Origin: an uncultured Agathobacter sp.
GTDB lineage: Bacteria > Bacillota > Clostridia > Lachnospirales > Lachnospiraceae
Length of the DNA: 64,000 bases
NCBI GenBank assembly: GCA_934316545.1
Contig: CAKRDT010000001.1
Coordinates: 62,001-126,000 of the forward strand
Direction: 5' to 3'
Part shown: piece after piece, positions 48,332-57,902 of the stretch
Layout: the number at the start of each line of letters is the position of its first letter
How positions within the stretch are numbered: position 1 is the stretch's first letter
Position numbers and translations under genes: made by a program
The notes under the pieces: generated by a model
What the model was told of the DNA's origin: nothing
Seen by the model: only the letters and a program-made list of their open reading frames with translations
The model's database searches: none

Positions 48332-48955
48332 CTAAGATTTATGCTTTTCCTTAAGCAGCGGTTTTAATTTTTTATATATAACGCTTGTCTTTTTACTATC
48401 CTTAAATTTCTTTGCCATTCCATTGCAGATTGCCTGTTTAGATTTGTACTGATTAAATATCGCAAGCACCTGCTCCGGATCTTCGTCATCTGCAAGATAA
48501 TTCCTAATCTCCTCAAGCGATGCTATATCCATTTCCAGCACTTTACTCCTTTTCTTCTTTGGAGCTACATCGGATATAACCGTCTGCTTTTGCGATTGCA
48601 ACTGGATTGTTCCGAGACGATCTACTGATTGCTTCTGTTCCTGCCAATAGTCGCACAAACAGTCAAATCCCTTATCGTTTGATACAATATGATATTGATC
48701 TGTCTGATTTCCTTTTCCGATCAAATATCCAAGAAAAGAAGCCAATTGAAAATCCAATGCATTCTTTGTTCCTGTTTTCACTTTATAACAATGCAAACCA
48801 ATTCCCCGTGCTGTCAAGTTCTCAACAACCTCAAGACTTATATTCTTACACTGTTCCGAGTAAAAAATATAAAATACATCATCCTTATTCGCATCAGAGA
48901 TATTTTTAATTCCATCAGCTTTTATATTTTCATAATCAATCAAAAAATGTTTCAT
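48332..48955 (-). CDS. PIN-like domain protein
   Basis: A 207-residue protein that begins MKHFLIDYENIKADGIKNIS, an N-terminal strand with the first acidic residue of a PIN/NYN-like nuclease. KTGTKNALDFQLASFLGYLI near residue 80 and YHIVSNDKGFDCLCDYWQEQ near residue 105 supply further conserved acidic positions. The C-terminal 80 residues are basic and helical. The ATG at 48955 has GGAAAGG upstream. No antitoxin-like partner is adjacent. RNA cleavage is a family-level expectation only. It lies between the nudF-like gene and rny, which has its own terminator. Confidence 0.7.
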   Translation of the reverse strand: MKHFLIDYENIKADGIKNISDANKDDVFYIFYSEQCKNISLEVVENLTARGIGLHCYKVKTGTKNALDFQLASFLGYLIGKGNQTDQYHIVSNDKGFDCLCDYWQEQKQSVDRLGTIQLQSQKQTVISDVAPKKKRSKVLEMDIASLEEIRNYLADDEDPEQVLAIFNQYKSKQAICNGMAKKFKDSKKTSVIYKKLKPLLKEKHKS

Positions 48956-48983
48956 AAAAATATACCCTTTCCTTATCACTATG

Positions 48984-49026
48984 TATAAAAAAAGGTGCTG
49001 AAACACTTGAGTTTCAGCACCTTTAA
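48984..49026 (-). terminator. Terminator of rny
   Basis: Perfect 14-bp stem AAAGGTGCTGAAAC / GTTTCAGCACCTTT with a 6-base loop; on the minus strand it ends in a T run. Confidence 0.88.
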
Positions 49027-49048
49027 TAACTTAAGCTTACGCTTGTTC

Positions 49049-50596
49049 TTACTTTGCGTAATCAACGACACGCGATTCACGAATGACATTAACCTTGATC
49101 TGTCCAGGATATTCCAATTCAGATTCAATCTGTTTTGAAATGTCTCTAGCCAGCAATACCATGTCAGCGTCGCTGATCTGTTCAGGAACAACTAAAATAC
49201 GAATCTCTCTACCTGCCTGAATAGCAAAAGATTTCTCGACTCCCTTATAACCATTTGTAATATCTTCCAACTGCTGTAAGCGGTTAGAATATGTTTCCAA
49301 TGTCTCTCTTCTTGCACCCGGTCTCGCAGCGCTGATTGTGTCAGCCGCCTGTACCAGACACGCAATCAATGACTCCGGTTCAACATCTCCATGATGAGAC
49401 TCAACAGCGTTAATCACTAATGCTGACTCCTTGTACTTTCTACAAAGCTCAGCACCCAGCTGGATATGGGAACCTTCCATATCATGATCGACTGCTTTAC
49501 CGATATCATGTAATAATCCGGCACGTTTTGCCATACGAACATCCTCACCGATTTCTGCAGCAAGAAGACCGGTAAGCTGAGCAACCTCGATGGAATGCTT
49601 TAACGCATTCTGTCCGTAACTGGTACGGAACTTCATCTTTCCTAAGAGGCGTACAAGCTCCGGATGGATTCCGTGGATGCCGACTTCAAGTACAGCAGCC
49701 TCGCCTTCCTCACGGATCATAGTATCAACTTCCTTCTGTGCCTTCTCTACCATCTCCTCGATGCGGGCCGGATGGATACGTCCGTCAACGATCAATTTTT
49801 CAAGAGCAATTCTTGCAACTTCTCTTCGAATCGGATCAAAGCTTGATAAGATAACAGCTTCCGGTGTATCGTCAATTATCAGATCTACACCTGTCATTGT
49901 CTCAAGGGTACGGATGTTACGTCCCTCACGTCCAATGATACGTCCCTTCATCTCATCGTTCGGGAGCTGTACGACTGAAATTGTCGTCTCAGAAACATGA
50001 TCCGCAGCACATTTCTGAATCGCAGTAACAACATACTCCTTCGCTTTCTTAGAGACCTCTTCTTTTGCCTGAGCCTCCATCTCCTTGATCATCTTCGCAG
50101 TGTCAATTTTGACGTCTTCTTCAACGGTTTTTAAAAGGAATTCTTTTGCTTGTTCAGAGGTTAATCCGGAGATTCTCTCCAGTTCCTGTACCCGCTGTTC
50201 ATTGAGCTTTGCTATCTCAACTTTCTGCTTCTTTAACTCTTCTTCCTTGGCGTTAAAGCTGGACTCGCGCTTTTCCATCGCTTCGATCTTCTTATCCAGA
50301 TTTTCTTCCTTCTGGACAATTCGACGCTCGTTACGCTGAATTTCATTTCTGCGTTCCTTGATTTCTTTGTCAAGCTCATTCTTGGATCGAATGGTCTCTT
50401 CCTTGATTTCAAGGGTCGCTTCGCGCTTCTTTGCTTCCGCTGTCTTTACAGCTTCATCAATGATGCCTCTTGCTTTCTCCTCCGCATTACCGACCTTCGT
50501 GTTGGCGACACGTTTATGGTATTCTGCAGAGATAAACCAGGTAGCAATTGCAGTAATTATAAGTGTGATAACAACAGCTATAATAATCTGCAGCAC
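49049..50596 (-). CDS. rny: Ribonuclease Y
   Basis: A 515-residue membrane-anchored endoribonuclease that starts mRNA decay in Firmicutes. One N-terminal membrane helix (residues 3-20), a long charged coiled coil (25-190), a KH domain with [17 protein letters not shown] near residue 210, and an HD domain with [14 protein letters not shown] near residue 358. The start is GTG at 50596, seven bases after AGGAGG. It has its own promoter at 50678-50706 and a strong terminator, although recX-recA lie just upstream. Confidence 0.96.
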   Translation of the reverse strand: MLQIIIAVVITLIITAIATWFISAEYHKRVANTKVGNAEEKARGIIDEAVKTAEAKKREATLEIKEETIRSKNELDKEIKERRNEIQRNERRIVQKEENLDKKIEAMEKRESSFNAKEEELKKQKVEIAKLNEQRVQELERISGLTSEQAKEFLLKTVEEDVKIDTAKMIKEMEAQAKEEVSKKAKEYVVTAIQKCAADHVSETTISVVQLPNDEMKGRIIGREGRNIRTLETMTGVDLIIDDTPEAVILSSFDPIRREVARIALEKLIVDGRIHPARIEEMVEKAQKEVDTMIREEGEAAVLEVGIHGIHPELVRLLGKMKFRTSYGQNALKHSIEVAQLTGLLAAEIGEDVRMAKRAGLLHDIGKAVDHDMEGSHIQLGAELCRKYKESALVINAVESHHGDVEPESLIACLVQAADTISAARPGARRETLETYSNRLQQLEDITNGYKGVEKSFAIQAGREIRILVVPEQISDADMVLLARDISKQIESELEYPGQIKVNVIRESRVVDYAK

Positions 50597-50677
50597 AGGA
50601 GCACCTCCTTTATTAAATTTTCATTGTACATATAACAAAAAGAAACTCTTTTCATGTCATAAACTTACAACATAACA

Positions 50678-50706
50678 ATTTTATCCTTTTTGCTTAATTA
50701 TGTCAA
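50678..50706 (-). promoter_or_regulatory. Promoter of rny
   Basis: TTGACA and TAAAAT with a 17-base spacer on the minus strand, between the recX stop and the rny start. Confidence 0.75.
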
Positions 50707-50739
50707 GGTATTCGGATTTGTTTTGTGCAACTTTGGGAA

Positions 50740-51348
50740 TCAGACTTTTGATTCCCGCATCGCTTTCATAATATCATGACTGCCAAATCCCCGCCTTAAC
50801 AAAAATTGATAGGTACGCCGAAACTCCTTCTCATCCGCATCTTCCGCTACATAATGACGTTTCTCAAGTAACCGGTAAATCTGTTTCATTTCTTCTGCTT
50901 CGTACTCTTCTTCTAACGCCCTGTCAATGACTTCCCGCGCAATCCCTTTTTTGGAAAGTTTTCTTTTGATCTGTAATCTGCTGAAACGCTCCTGATAGAG
51001 TCTGATATAAGTACATGCATAGCGCAGATCATCTATGTAATGATACCTCTTTACATATTCCATCGCTGCCTCAATGCATTCATCCGGATACCCGCCCATC
51101 ACAAGTTTTTCACGCAGCTGATACTCCGTTCTGTCCATGCGTTCCAGCAAATGCATCGCACGTTTCGTTGCCCTCCTGGTAATCACTTCATCGATCAAGC
51201 GCCGATAATTTTCTTCCCCGATCGCCGCATTTTCAGCAAGTCTAAACTGTTTTGCCTCCGAGCGGTACACAGAAAGCTCCGCACCGTTATCAAAACGGAT
51301 ACGGAGCTTCCCTTTGCCCAGAGCTTCATACTCTGTAACATAAATCAT
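50740..51348 (-). CDS. recX: Regulatory protein RecX
   Basis: A 202-residue helical protein of three-helix repeats, matching RecX, which modulates RecA filaments. Typical segments are AMHLLERMDRTEYQLREKLV, YIRLYQERFSRLQIKRKLSK and KGIAREVIDRALEEEYEAEE. It begins three bases after the recA stop, so it is coexpressed with recA from the SOS-controlled promoter. A short inverted repeat (GGGAATCA/TGATTCCC) overlaps its stop but has no T run. Confidence 0.92.
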   Translation of the reverse strand: MIYVTEYEALGKGKLRIRFDNGAELSVYRSEAKQFRLAENAAIGEENYRRLIDEVITRRATKRAMHLLERMDRTEYQLREKLVMGGYPDECIEAAMEYVKRYHYIDDLRYACTYIRLYQERFSRLQIKRKLSKKGIAREVIDRALEEEYEAEEMKQIYRLLEKRHYVAEDADEKEFRRTYQFLLRRGFGSHDIMKAMRESKV

Positions 51349-51351
51349 AAA

Positions 51352-52401
51352 TTATGCTTCCTTACCTGCATCTGTACTCTCAGCAGTCTCGGCTTCCTCC
51401 TCATCGTCCTGTGCAAAATAATGTTCCCGCACCTGTTCTTCAATCATCTTGCAAAACTCCGGATTTTCACGCAGATAAGTCTTCGCATTCTCACGTCCCT
51501 GTCCAATCTTATCCCCTTCGTAGGCATACCATGCACCGGACTTGTTGATAATTCCGACATTCGCTGCCAGATCAAGGATATCACCTTCCTTGGAAATTCC
51601 CTGACCAAACATAATATCAAACTCAGCCTCTCTGAATGGCGGAGCGACCTTATTCTTGACGATCTTTACTCTGGTATGGTTACCGATGACCTCACCAGCC
51701 TGTTTCAAGGCTTCCACCCTGCGGACATCCAGACGGACGGATGCGTAGAACTTCAACGCGCGTCCACCGGTTGTGGTCTCTGGGTTACCAAACATCACAC
51801 CGACTTTTTCACGCAGCTGGTTGATAAAGATTACAATACAGTTGGATTTGCTGATGACACCGGTCAGCTTACGAAGCGCCTGACTCATCAACCGGGCCTG
51901 CAGACCAACGTGGGAATCTCCCATATCACCATCAATCTCCGCCTTCGGAACCAAGGCTGCAACAGAATCGACGATTACGATGTCTACTGCACCGGAGCGA
52001 ACCATTGTCTCTGTAATCTCAAGTGCCTGCTCACCGCAATCCGGCTGCGAAATATAGAGATTGTCAATATCGACACCGATATTCTTCGCATAAACAGGAT
52101 CAAGCGCATGCTCCGCATCAATAAATCCCGCGATACCGCCCCTCTTTTGTACTTCAGCCACACAGTGGAGCGCAACCGTCGTCTTACCACTGGATTCCGG
52201 TCCGTAGATTTCAATAATTCTTCCCTTCGGAAGACCTCCAAGCCCCAATGCAATATCAAGACTCAGTGAGCCGGTCGGAACCGTCTCAACATTCATATTC
52301 GCGGAATTGTCACCGAGTTTCATGACGGATCCCTTACCATACTGTCTCTCAATCTGCGCAATCGCAGCATCCAACGCTTTTAATTTATCTTCTTTTGCCA
52401 T
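51352..52401 (-). CDS. recA: RecA recombinase
   Basis: Homologous-recombination ATPase and SOS co-protease. The 349-residue sequence includes Walker [18 protein letters not shown] near residue 66, Walker [16 protein letters not shown] near residue 140, the L2 region [20 protein letters not shown] near residue 203, and an acidic C-terminal tail ([15 protein letters not shown]). An SOS box and a promoter lie directly upstream. Confidence 0.98.
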   Translation of the reverse strand: MAKEDKLKALDAAIAQIERQYGKGSVMKLGDNSANMNVETVPTGSLSLDIALGLGGLPKGRIIEIYGPESSGKTTVALHCVAEVQKRGGIAGFIDAEHALDPVYAKNIGVDIDNLYISQPDCGEQALEITETMVRSGAVDIVIVDSVAALVPKAEIDGDMGDSHVGLQARLMSQALRKLTGVISKSNCIVIFINQLREKVGVMFGNPETTTGGRALKFYASVRLDVRRVEALKQAGEVIGNHTRVKIVKNKVAPPFREAEFDIMFGQGISKEGDILDLAANVGIINKSGAWYAYEGDKIGQGRENAKTYLRENPEFCKMIEEQVREHYFAQDDEEEAETAESTDAGKEA

Positions 52402-52417
52402 AACAGTCTCCTTAATC

Positions 52418-52431
52418 CGAACTTATGTTCG
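52418..52431 (-). promoter_or_regulatory. LexA (SOS) box upstream of recA
   Basis: CGAACTTATGTTCG matches the Gram-positive LexA site CGAAC-N4-GTTCG exactly. It lies just downstream of the -10 box, about 17 bases before the start codon, where bound LexA would block transcription initiation or escape. Confidence 0.9.
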
Positions 52432-52444
52432 TTTCTATGTTCTA

Positions 52445-52473
52445 ATAGTAGTATACTTTGGTTACATTGTCAA
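52445..52473 (-). promoter_or_regulatory. recA promoter
   Basis: TTGACA and TACTAT with a 17-base spacer on the minus strand, immediately upstream of the SOS box. Confidence 0.75.
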
Positions 52474-52499
52474 TCATTAATTTTAAAACGGTGTTGGGA

Positions 52500-52533
52500 A
52501 AATAAAAAAGACAGCTGCTTACGCAACTGTCCT
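52500..52533 (-). terminator. Terminator downstream of trxA
   Basis: GACAG-C-TGC pairs with GCA-A-CTGTC around TTAC; a TTTTTTATT tract follows on the minus strand. It lies 65 bases after the trxA stop. Confidence 0.75.
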
Positions 52534-52597
52534 TATTATACCGATGCAAAAATCAATTGTCAACCGAAATTCCATGTAAGAAAGGAATTTGAAGGTT

Positions 52598-52927
52598 CTA
52601 TTCTTCCTCCAGCAAAGTATTCAGATATTCTTTGATCGTCTCTTTGTTCTGCAGACCGATCATCTTCTGCTGAAACAGACCATATTTCATAAAAACAAGT
52701 GTCGGAATGCTTGTAATCTGATAGTTTAATGCAAGCGACGGCTGCTCGTCCACATTCACCTTGCACACCTTCACTTTGTCCCCGAATTCCACCGCAATCT
52801 CATCCACAATCGGTGACTGCATCTGGCATGGGCCACACCATGCCGCCCAGAAATCAATCAGTACCGGAACCTTAGCCCCAAGCACTTCCTGCTCAAAATT
52901 ATCTTTTGTCAATACCACTACGCTCAT
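52598..52927 (-). CDS. trxA: Thioredoxin
   Basis: A 109-residue thioredoxin with the active site FWAAWCGPCQMQSPIVDEIA (CGPC) and the cis-proline segment ITSIPTLVFMKYG. General thiol-disulfide reductant. The region 52928-53037 upstream holds its AAGGAGGAATT ribosome site and no clear promoter. Confidence 0.95.
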   Translation of the reverse strand: MSVVVLTKDNFEQEVLGAKVPVLIDFWAAWCGPCQMQSPIVDEIAVEFGDKVKVCKVNVDEQPSLALNYQITSIPTLVFMKYGLFQQKMIGLQNKETIKEYLNTLLEEE

Positions 52928-53037
52928 CTTAATTCCTCCTTCTTAAATCTCAGCCCTTTCGATCCGTCTCGTAAAAGTGCTGATGCTGCACGTCAGTTTT
53001 TCCCAGCTGCCGACACACGCTTAACGTCCTGCAGCGC

Positions 53038-54630
53038 CTAGTTTGTACCGAATTCAGCCAGAACAAGTCCCTCGTTTCGATCAAGCACCATACCGACACT
53101 CCATGCATTGACAAACAAAAGAAGCGGATTTCCCTTCATGTCGATGATCTTCTTCATATCGGATGTTCCGGTCAGATTGTCCACATCAACTTCATCCTTA
53201 TTTTCAATCCAGCGGATGTGCTCGTATGGCAGATTCTCAAGACGAATCTCCACATTGTACTCATTTTCCAGACGGAACTTCAGTACATCAAACTGCAGCA
53301 CACCGACTACGCCGACGATGATTTCTTCCATACCGCCTTTGTACTCCTGAAAAATCTGGATTGCACCTTCCTGCGCAATCTGTGTCACACCTTTGACGAA
53401 CTGCTTTCGCTTCATGGAATCGATCAGCCGTACCCGTGCAAAATGCTCCGGTGCAAACGTCGGTATTCCCTCGAAACAGAATTTTTCCTTAGCAGTGGTC
53501 AGGGTGTCTCCGATTGAAAAGATTCCCGGATCAAAGATACCGATGATATCACCCGCATAAGCCTCTTCCACGATTTTACGCTCATCTGCCATCATCTGCT
53601 GCGGCTGTGCAAGCTTGATCTGCTTATCTCCCTGCACATGGTACACTTCCATTCCTGCGGTAAACTTTCCGGAACAGATACGCATAAATGCGATACGGTC
53701 TCTGTGGTTTTTATTCATGTTCGCCTGAATCTTAAATACAAAAGCCGAAAAATCTTCTCCAAACGGATCAATCTCTCCCCGATCGGATCGGCGTGCCATC
53801 GGCGCATAAGTCATCTGTAAAAAATGCTGCAGAAAGGTTTCCACACCGAAGTTGGTTAATGCCGATCCGAAAAATACCGGTGAAAGCTCTCCCTTTGTTA
53901 CAAGCTCCATGTCAAACTCTGCGCTGGCTCCATCGAGAAGTTCAATCTCATCGTCAAGCTGTGCCTTCTTGTCCGCACCGATCTCCTCTGCCAAAGCCGG
54001 GTCATCGATATCGATGATCTTCTCGGAACCTTCCTTTGTTCCCTTAAGCGTATCGGCAAACGTCATGACTTTTTTGGTATTTCTGTCATAGACGCCCTTA
54101 AACTCCTTACCGGAACCGATCGGCCAGTTGATTGGGCAGGTTGCGATACCAAGCTCGTTCTCGATATCATCGAGGAGTTCAAAGGTATCATTGGCATCAC
54201 GATCCATCTTATTGATAAAGGTAAAAATCGGAATGTGGCGCATCACGCAGACTTTGAAAAGCTTACGTGTCTGCGCCTCTACGCCTTTGCTTGCATCAAT
54301 GACCATGACAGCGGAATCGGCTGCCATCAGTGTACGGTAAGTGTCCTCCGAGAAATCCTGATGCCCCGGAGTATCCAGAATGTTGATACAATATCCATCA
54401 TAGTTGAACTGCAGCACAGAAGAAGTAACCGAAATACCTCTCTGTTTCTCGATTTCCATCCAGTCGGACACCGCGTGCTTTGCAGTCGCCTTTCCCTTGA
54501 CCGAACCTGCCTGATTGATTGCTCCTCCATATAAAAGGAACTTCTCTGTCAATGTTGTCTTACCTGCATCCGGGTGGGAAATAATTGCAAAAGTACGTCT
54601 TTTTTCTATTTCTTTTCTTAAGTTGCTCAC
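53038..54630 (-). CDS. prfC: Peptide chain release factor 3
   Basis: A 530-residue translational GTPase that recycles RF1/RF2. The G domain begins FAIISHPDAGKTTLTEKFLL, with DTPGHQDFSEDTYRTL and FINKMDRDAND. The RF3-type inserts and C-terminal domains are present to the usual length. The start is GTG at 54630 with GGAGG six bases upstream; the longer frame lacks a ribosome site. An upstream hairpin TTGATAT/ATATCAA lies in its leader. Confidence 0.95.
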   Translation of the reverse strand: MSNLRKEIEKRRTFAIISHPDAGKTTLTEKFLLYGGAINQAGSVKGKATAKHAVSDWMEIEKQRGISVTSSVLQFNYDGYCINILDTPGHQDFSEDTYRTLMAADSAVMVIDASKGVEAQTRKLFKVCVMRHIPIFTFINKMDRDANDTFELLDDIENELGIATCPINWPIGSGKEFKGVYDRNTKKVMTFADTLKGTKEGSEKIIDIDDPALAEEIGADKKAQLDDEIELLDGASAEFDMELVTKGELSPVFFGSALTNFGVETFLQHFLQMTYAPMARRSDRGEIDPFGEDFSAFVFKIQANMNKNHRDRIAFMRICSGKFTAGMEVYHVQGDKQIKLAQPQQMMADERKIVEEAYAGDIIGIFDPGIFSIGDTLTTAKEKFCFEGIPTFAPEHFARVRLIDSMKRKQFVKGVTQIAQEGAIQIFQEYKGGMEEIIVGVVGVLQFDVLKFRLENEYNVEIRLENLPYEHIRWIENKDEVDVDNLTGTSDMKKIIDMKGNPLLLFVNAWSVGMVLDRNEGLVLAEFGTN

Positions 54631-54671
54631 AATCGTCCTCCAAAACTTGATATAAATGCATATCAAATTTT

Positions 54672-54700
54672 ATATTACCCTAAAAAGTATGTATTTTCAA
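54672..54700 (-). promoter_or_regulatory. Promoter of prfC
   Basis: TTGAAA and TAATAT with a 17-base spacer, immediately after the spoIIIAH stop. Confidence 0.65.
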
Positions 54701-54704
54701 CTGT

Positions 54705-55337
54705 TTATTGAATCGGTGTAATCACAATATTCTCCGCACCCACTCCGGTCTTGCGTTTTACAATATCTTCCACCTGCGCACGCTTGGCATCCGTCACATC
54801 GCCCATATCAAGCACAACGTCACACTCCTCATCCGTAATGCTGACCACAGCATTATGAAATCCTTTCGCCTCAAGCATCATCTCCGCACTGGATTCTTTC
54901 TCCGCGATATCCGTCATTGTAACCATCTCATCGATGGCTTCCTTTTTCTGTGCTTCATCAACCGTTGTACTGTCGATGATTGCCTGCAAAGTTTCTTTAT
55001 TTTTTGATCGAACCTGTTCACGGCTGAGTTTCACTTTCGCTGCATAATCCGCATTCTCCGCCACTGCGCTCGTCAACACCGTCTCTCCGGGATTCTTTGG
55101 ATCATCCGCATCCTCTGTAGACGCAAGTGCTACGCTCTCCCCATCACTGATATCGGTCACGATATCATCATAGTTGTCTTTTGTCTGGTCCAATGCGATA
55201 TCCGAATCGGTGTTTGCTACCGTTTTTGTTTCTTCCGGATCCGCATTTTTACGGTCATAACTCACATATCCGGCGATCGCGATAAGCACCGCAAGTGTTG
55301 TGATTACAACCTGATTTTTATGAATGATTTTCTTCAC
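54705..55337 (-). CDS. spoIIIAH: Stage III sporulation protein AH
   Basis: A 210-residue bitopic protein: one membrane helix at residues 9-27, an acidic linker, then the YscJ/FliF-like ring-building domain at the C terminus (ATTEMMLEAKGF-type segment EMMLEAKGFHNAVVSITDEE). In Bacillus it pairs with forespore SpoIIQ across the intermembrane space to form the feeding-tube channel. Last gene of the spoIIIA operon; two bases separate it from spoIIIAG. Confidence 0.92.
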   Translation of the reverse strand: MKKIIHKNQVVITTLAVLIAIAGYVSYDRKNADPEETKTVANTDSDIALDQTKDNYDDIVTDISDGESVALASTEDADDPKNPGETVLTSAVAENADYAAKVKLSREQVRSKNKETLQAIIDSTTVDEAQKKEAIDEMVTMTDIAEKESSAEMMLEAKGFHNAVVSITDEECDVVLDMGDVTDAKRAQVEDIVKRKTGVGAENIVITPIQ

Positions 55338-55339
55338 GG

Positions 55340-55903
55340 CTATTCCTCCTGCACTGACATTTTAACTACTTTCACTTTATGCATTTCAAGGTCAAATAAT
55401 GACTGCATTGCATCTGTTATTTCCGTAATTACCCCCGGAATGTCACCGCCCTGCGCCACCACCACAACGCCTTCTATCTTTGGACGTTCTTTTTGAATCA
55501 CATATGGTTCATTGGTATCTCCCATATCATAAATGACGGTTGTCTCCTCTTTCGTTTTTTCCTGTATCCTGACATCTTTATCAAGATGCGTAAGACCATC
55601 ATCGGACAAAGTCAGCATGACACAGGTCTTACCGACGCCCTCCATGCTTTCAAGAAGCTTCTGCACCTGTTTCTCAAGTGCCTCCACATACGCACTGTCC
55701 GTCTGCATATTTTCTGTACTTTCATGCAAAGAGGTTTTATCCTGTTTCGGTTCCTCTCCGCTGCCTGTTTTACTGCCTGTCGGTATCATCACAACAAGCA
55801 CCAGCATGCCGATCAGAATCAGCACAATTCCGTCCGCTTTACTTTTTCCCTTCAATTGCTTTGTAATCCACTCCTTCACGCTTACAAAACCATTCAAATA
55901 CAT
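55340..55903 (-). CDS. spoIIIAG: Stage III sporulation protein AG
   Basis: A 187-residue protein: short amphipathic N terminus (VKEWITKQLKGKSK), one membrane helix (GIVLILIGMLVLVVMIP), and an extracellular domain with LEKQVQKLLESMEGVGKTCV and IEGVVVVAQGGDIPGVITEI, the ring-building motif of SpoIIIAG. The ATG at 55903 overlaps the end of spoIIIAF by 65 bases and follows GGAGAGG closely; a TTG six bases later is an alternative. It forms the large ring of the sporulation channel in Bacillus. Confidence 0.9.
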   Translation of the reverse strand: MYLNGFVSVKEWITKQLKGKSKADGIVLILIGMLVLVVMIPTGSKTGSGEEPKQDKTSLHESTENMQTDSAYVEALEKQVQKLLESMEGVGKTCVMLTLSDDGLTHLDKDVRIQEKTKEETTVIYDMGDTNEPYVIQKERPKIEGVVVVAQGGDIPGVITEITDAMQSLFDLEMHKVKVVKMSVQEE

Positions 55904-56153
55904 CCTCTCCTTTCCCCTCATACTGATTTTGCTTCCATTGTTCCTCGATAGCATCCAGCTGCTGCCGTGCCTCATCCCTTACGTCTTTCTGCAGGAATCC
56001 AAGCACCGGTTTCATAAGTACCGCAACCATAAGCACGCTGATAAAAAAATGAAAATATCTGCGATAACTTTCCTGCGGAGCCAGATAGGAAATCAGATAC
56101 AGCACCAAAAGAAAAATGAAATAGTTTCTGACAAATTCCAAAATCGTATCCAT
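55839..56153 (-). CDS. spoIIIAF: Stage III sporulation protein AF
   Basis: A 104-residue protein, shorter than the Bacillus form (about 200 residues). Two N-terminal membrane helices (residues 6-26 and 33-52) are followed by a short charged domain. Segments IFLLVLYLISYLAPQESYRR and FISVLMVAVLMKPVL fit the family. It overlaps spoIIIAG. The reduced C-terminal domain lacks much of the ring-building fold. Confidence 0.85.
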   Translation of the reverse strand: MDTILEFVRNYFIFLLVLYLISYLAPQESYRRYFHFFISVLMVAVLMKPVLGFLQKDVRDEARQQLDAIEEQWKQNQYEGKGEDVFEWFCKREGVDYKAIEGKK

Positions 56154-56162
56154 CGGTTTCTC

Positions 56163-57305
56163 CTAAAAAATAAAGCTTGTCGACGCGCTGATCATTGAGA
56201 TGGTAATAAAAAAATAAAGCATTGCATTTGATAGAATTTTGCAATAAAGCCCGCTTCCCCGCCCCACTCCGGCAATGCACTCAACAATCCGCTTATCACA
56301 AAACGGTTCTAAAAGCGCCGCAGCCACACGATACATCATGGTAAAGCAAAATAACGTGCCAAGCGGAGCGACACACAAAATGATCAAAACCACTAACGCA
56401 GCGGCACCGACGCTGTTTTTGATCATGATCGCGCAGCCGAGCAGTAGCTCACCGGTTGCACTGACCGTGTTTCCAACACCCGGGATCGACTGAATCCCAT
56501 GATAAAGTGTGCTCGTTGACAACCGATCCTTTGCCGGAGTCAAAATGGACTGTACCACCCCAAGCCCCATCACGATCGCAAGACCAAACTTAAGCAGTCC
56601 GCGCACGGCACTTTTTATCAGTCCCGCCAGTTTCTGGAAACGGCTCACCTCAAACAAGTGATCCATCATAACAAGGAGCACATAAATATGCACCCCCGGA
56701 ATAAATACAAATCGCATGATAAGCTGCAACAGATAAATGATCCCCAGCGCAACCTCATAAAAGAAGCCTGCACTTGCAGCATTACCGGAGATCATAAGTG
56801 TTGCGGCATAGGCCGGCACAAATGCAGTCATAAAAGAAAGCATCTTATCCACACCGTCTTCGACAATCTGCCCGAGGCATGTAAATGACTGAAGCAGCAG
56901 CAATACAATCCCTGTATATACCAGGAAAAACCCCATATCCGAAACATATCCCCCTCTTGTTACAAGAAGCTTCCCAAACAATGCAAAAAGGAGTGAAAGG
57001 ACAATCATCTGACAGAAAACAGGTTTTACTTCTGCCACTTCGTAAAAAAAAAGTTCAAATACATACTCACAGAGCATCTGCCCGTCCATTCCTTCGCACC
57101 CATTTTTGGCAAACGCTTCTGCCAGATCGTAAAAACTCAGCTTATCCGAAAGCTTGTTCTCTTTCAACGCCTCGTCGAGTTGGTCCAATTCCAGTTCCTG
57201 CATCAGTTCCTGCACATAATCTTCTGCTTTTATCACCTGCGGAACACGAAGAATCTGCGTTGCGATTATCATTCCCACTACGATTTTTTTCATCCACTCT
57301 TTCAT
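56163..57305 (-). CDS. spoIIIAE: Stage III sporulation protein AE
   Basis: A 380-residue polytopic membrane protein with an N-terminal signal-like helix (GMIIATQILRVPQVIKA), an extracellular acidic stretch and about eight membrane helices. Segments SVRGLLKFGLAIVMGLGVVQ and LYHGIQSIPGVGNTVSATGE are characteristic. It is the core channel-like component. It starts one base after the spoIIIAD stop. Confidence 0.92.
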   Translation of the reverse strand: MKEWMKKIVVGMIIATQILRVPQVIKAEDYVQELMQELELDQLDEALKENKLSDKLSFYDLAEAFAKNGCEGMDGQMLCEYVFELFFYEVAEVKPVFCQMIVLSLLFALFGKLLVTRGGYVSDMGFFLVYTGIVLLLLQSFTCLGQIVEDGVDKMLSFMTAFVPAYAATLMISGNAASAGFFYEVALGIIYLLQLIMRFVFIPGVHIYVLLVMMDHLFEVSRFQKLAGLIKSAVRGLLKFGLAIVMGLGVVQSILTPAKDRLSTSTLYHGIQSIPGVGNTVSATGELLLGCAIMIKNSVGAAALVVLIILCVAPLGTLFCFTMMYRVAAALLEPFCDKRIVECIAGVGRGSGLYCKILSNAMLYFFITISMISASTSFIF

Positions 57306-57686
57306 TTACAAAAAATTCTCCAACACATCCACAAGATAGTTCAGTTCCGGTATACTAAGTGCAATAATGGATAATTTGGCAAAAAGCTCCATCTGCCCGG
57401 CAACCGAAGAATAGCCTGATTCCCGGCAAAACGAAGCCGCGAAATCTGCCACATAGGTAATGCCCATCATTTTGAATAAGGGTACCAGATACACAGCATC
57501 AATCGGCAGAGTCTCAATCAGTCCATTCAGGAAATCCAAAACCGTCTGCATGCAGGCAAGCGAATATACAAATATCAGCATTCCCGCAGTCAGAATAAGC
57601 AGCAGGGCGAATTCACCCTTTTCTTTTCGAAGCGGCATCGCAAGCAGGATCGCTGCGATTCCGATCATACCGATTTTTATCATCAT
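57306..57686 (-). CDS. spoIIIAD: Stage III sporulation protein AD
   Basis: A 126-residue membrane protein with four hydrophobic helices; LVPLFKMMGITYVADFAASF near residue 70 and a final LIIALSIPELNYLVDVLE-like segment match SpoIIIAD. Only three bases separate it from spoIIIAC. Part of the mother-cell membrane complex with AC and AE. Confidence 0.92.
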   Translation of the reverse strand: MMIKIGMIGIAAILLAMPLRKEKGEFALLLILTAGMLIFVYSLACMQTVLDFLNGLIETLPIDAVYLVPLFKMMGITYVADFAASFCRESGYSSVAGQMELFAKLSIIALSIPELNYLVDVLENFL

Positions 57687-57689
57687 ATG

Positions 57690-57884
57690 CTACATAACAA
57701 AAAGCGTTTCCATTGTTTCAAACAGTTCGCTGATATACGGAACAATCCAGAATAAAACAATGATCAGCCCCACCAGGCTGAGCAGAAACGCCTGCTCCTC
57801 TCTGCCACTGTGCTTTAATACCTGACTCAATACCGTCACGATAATCCCCACCGCAGCGATTTTGAATATAATCGTTACTCCCAT
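57690..57884 (-). CDS. spoIIIAC: Stage III sporulation protein AC
   Basis: A 64-residue protein of two membrane helices (FKIAAVGIIVTVLSQVLKHS and SLVGLIIVLFWIVPYI), the normal length for SpoIIIAC. GGGAGG-like site upstream. Follows spoIIIAB after 18 bases. Confidence 0.92.
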   Translation of the reverse strand: MGVTIIFKIAAVGIIVTVLSQVLKHSGREEQAFLLSLVGLIIVLFWIVPYISELFETMETLFVM

Positions 57885-57902
57885 ATCCTCCCTTTCCGCC
57901 GG

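Noticed and set aside
51040..52269. 409-codon open frame on the plus strand
   Set aside because: It is antisense to recX and recA, spans both genes, lacks a ribosome site and arises from the codon bias of the real genes.
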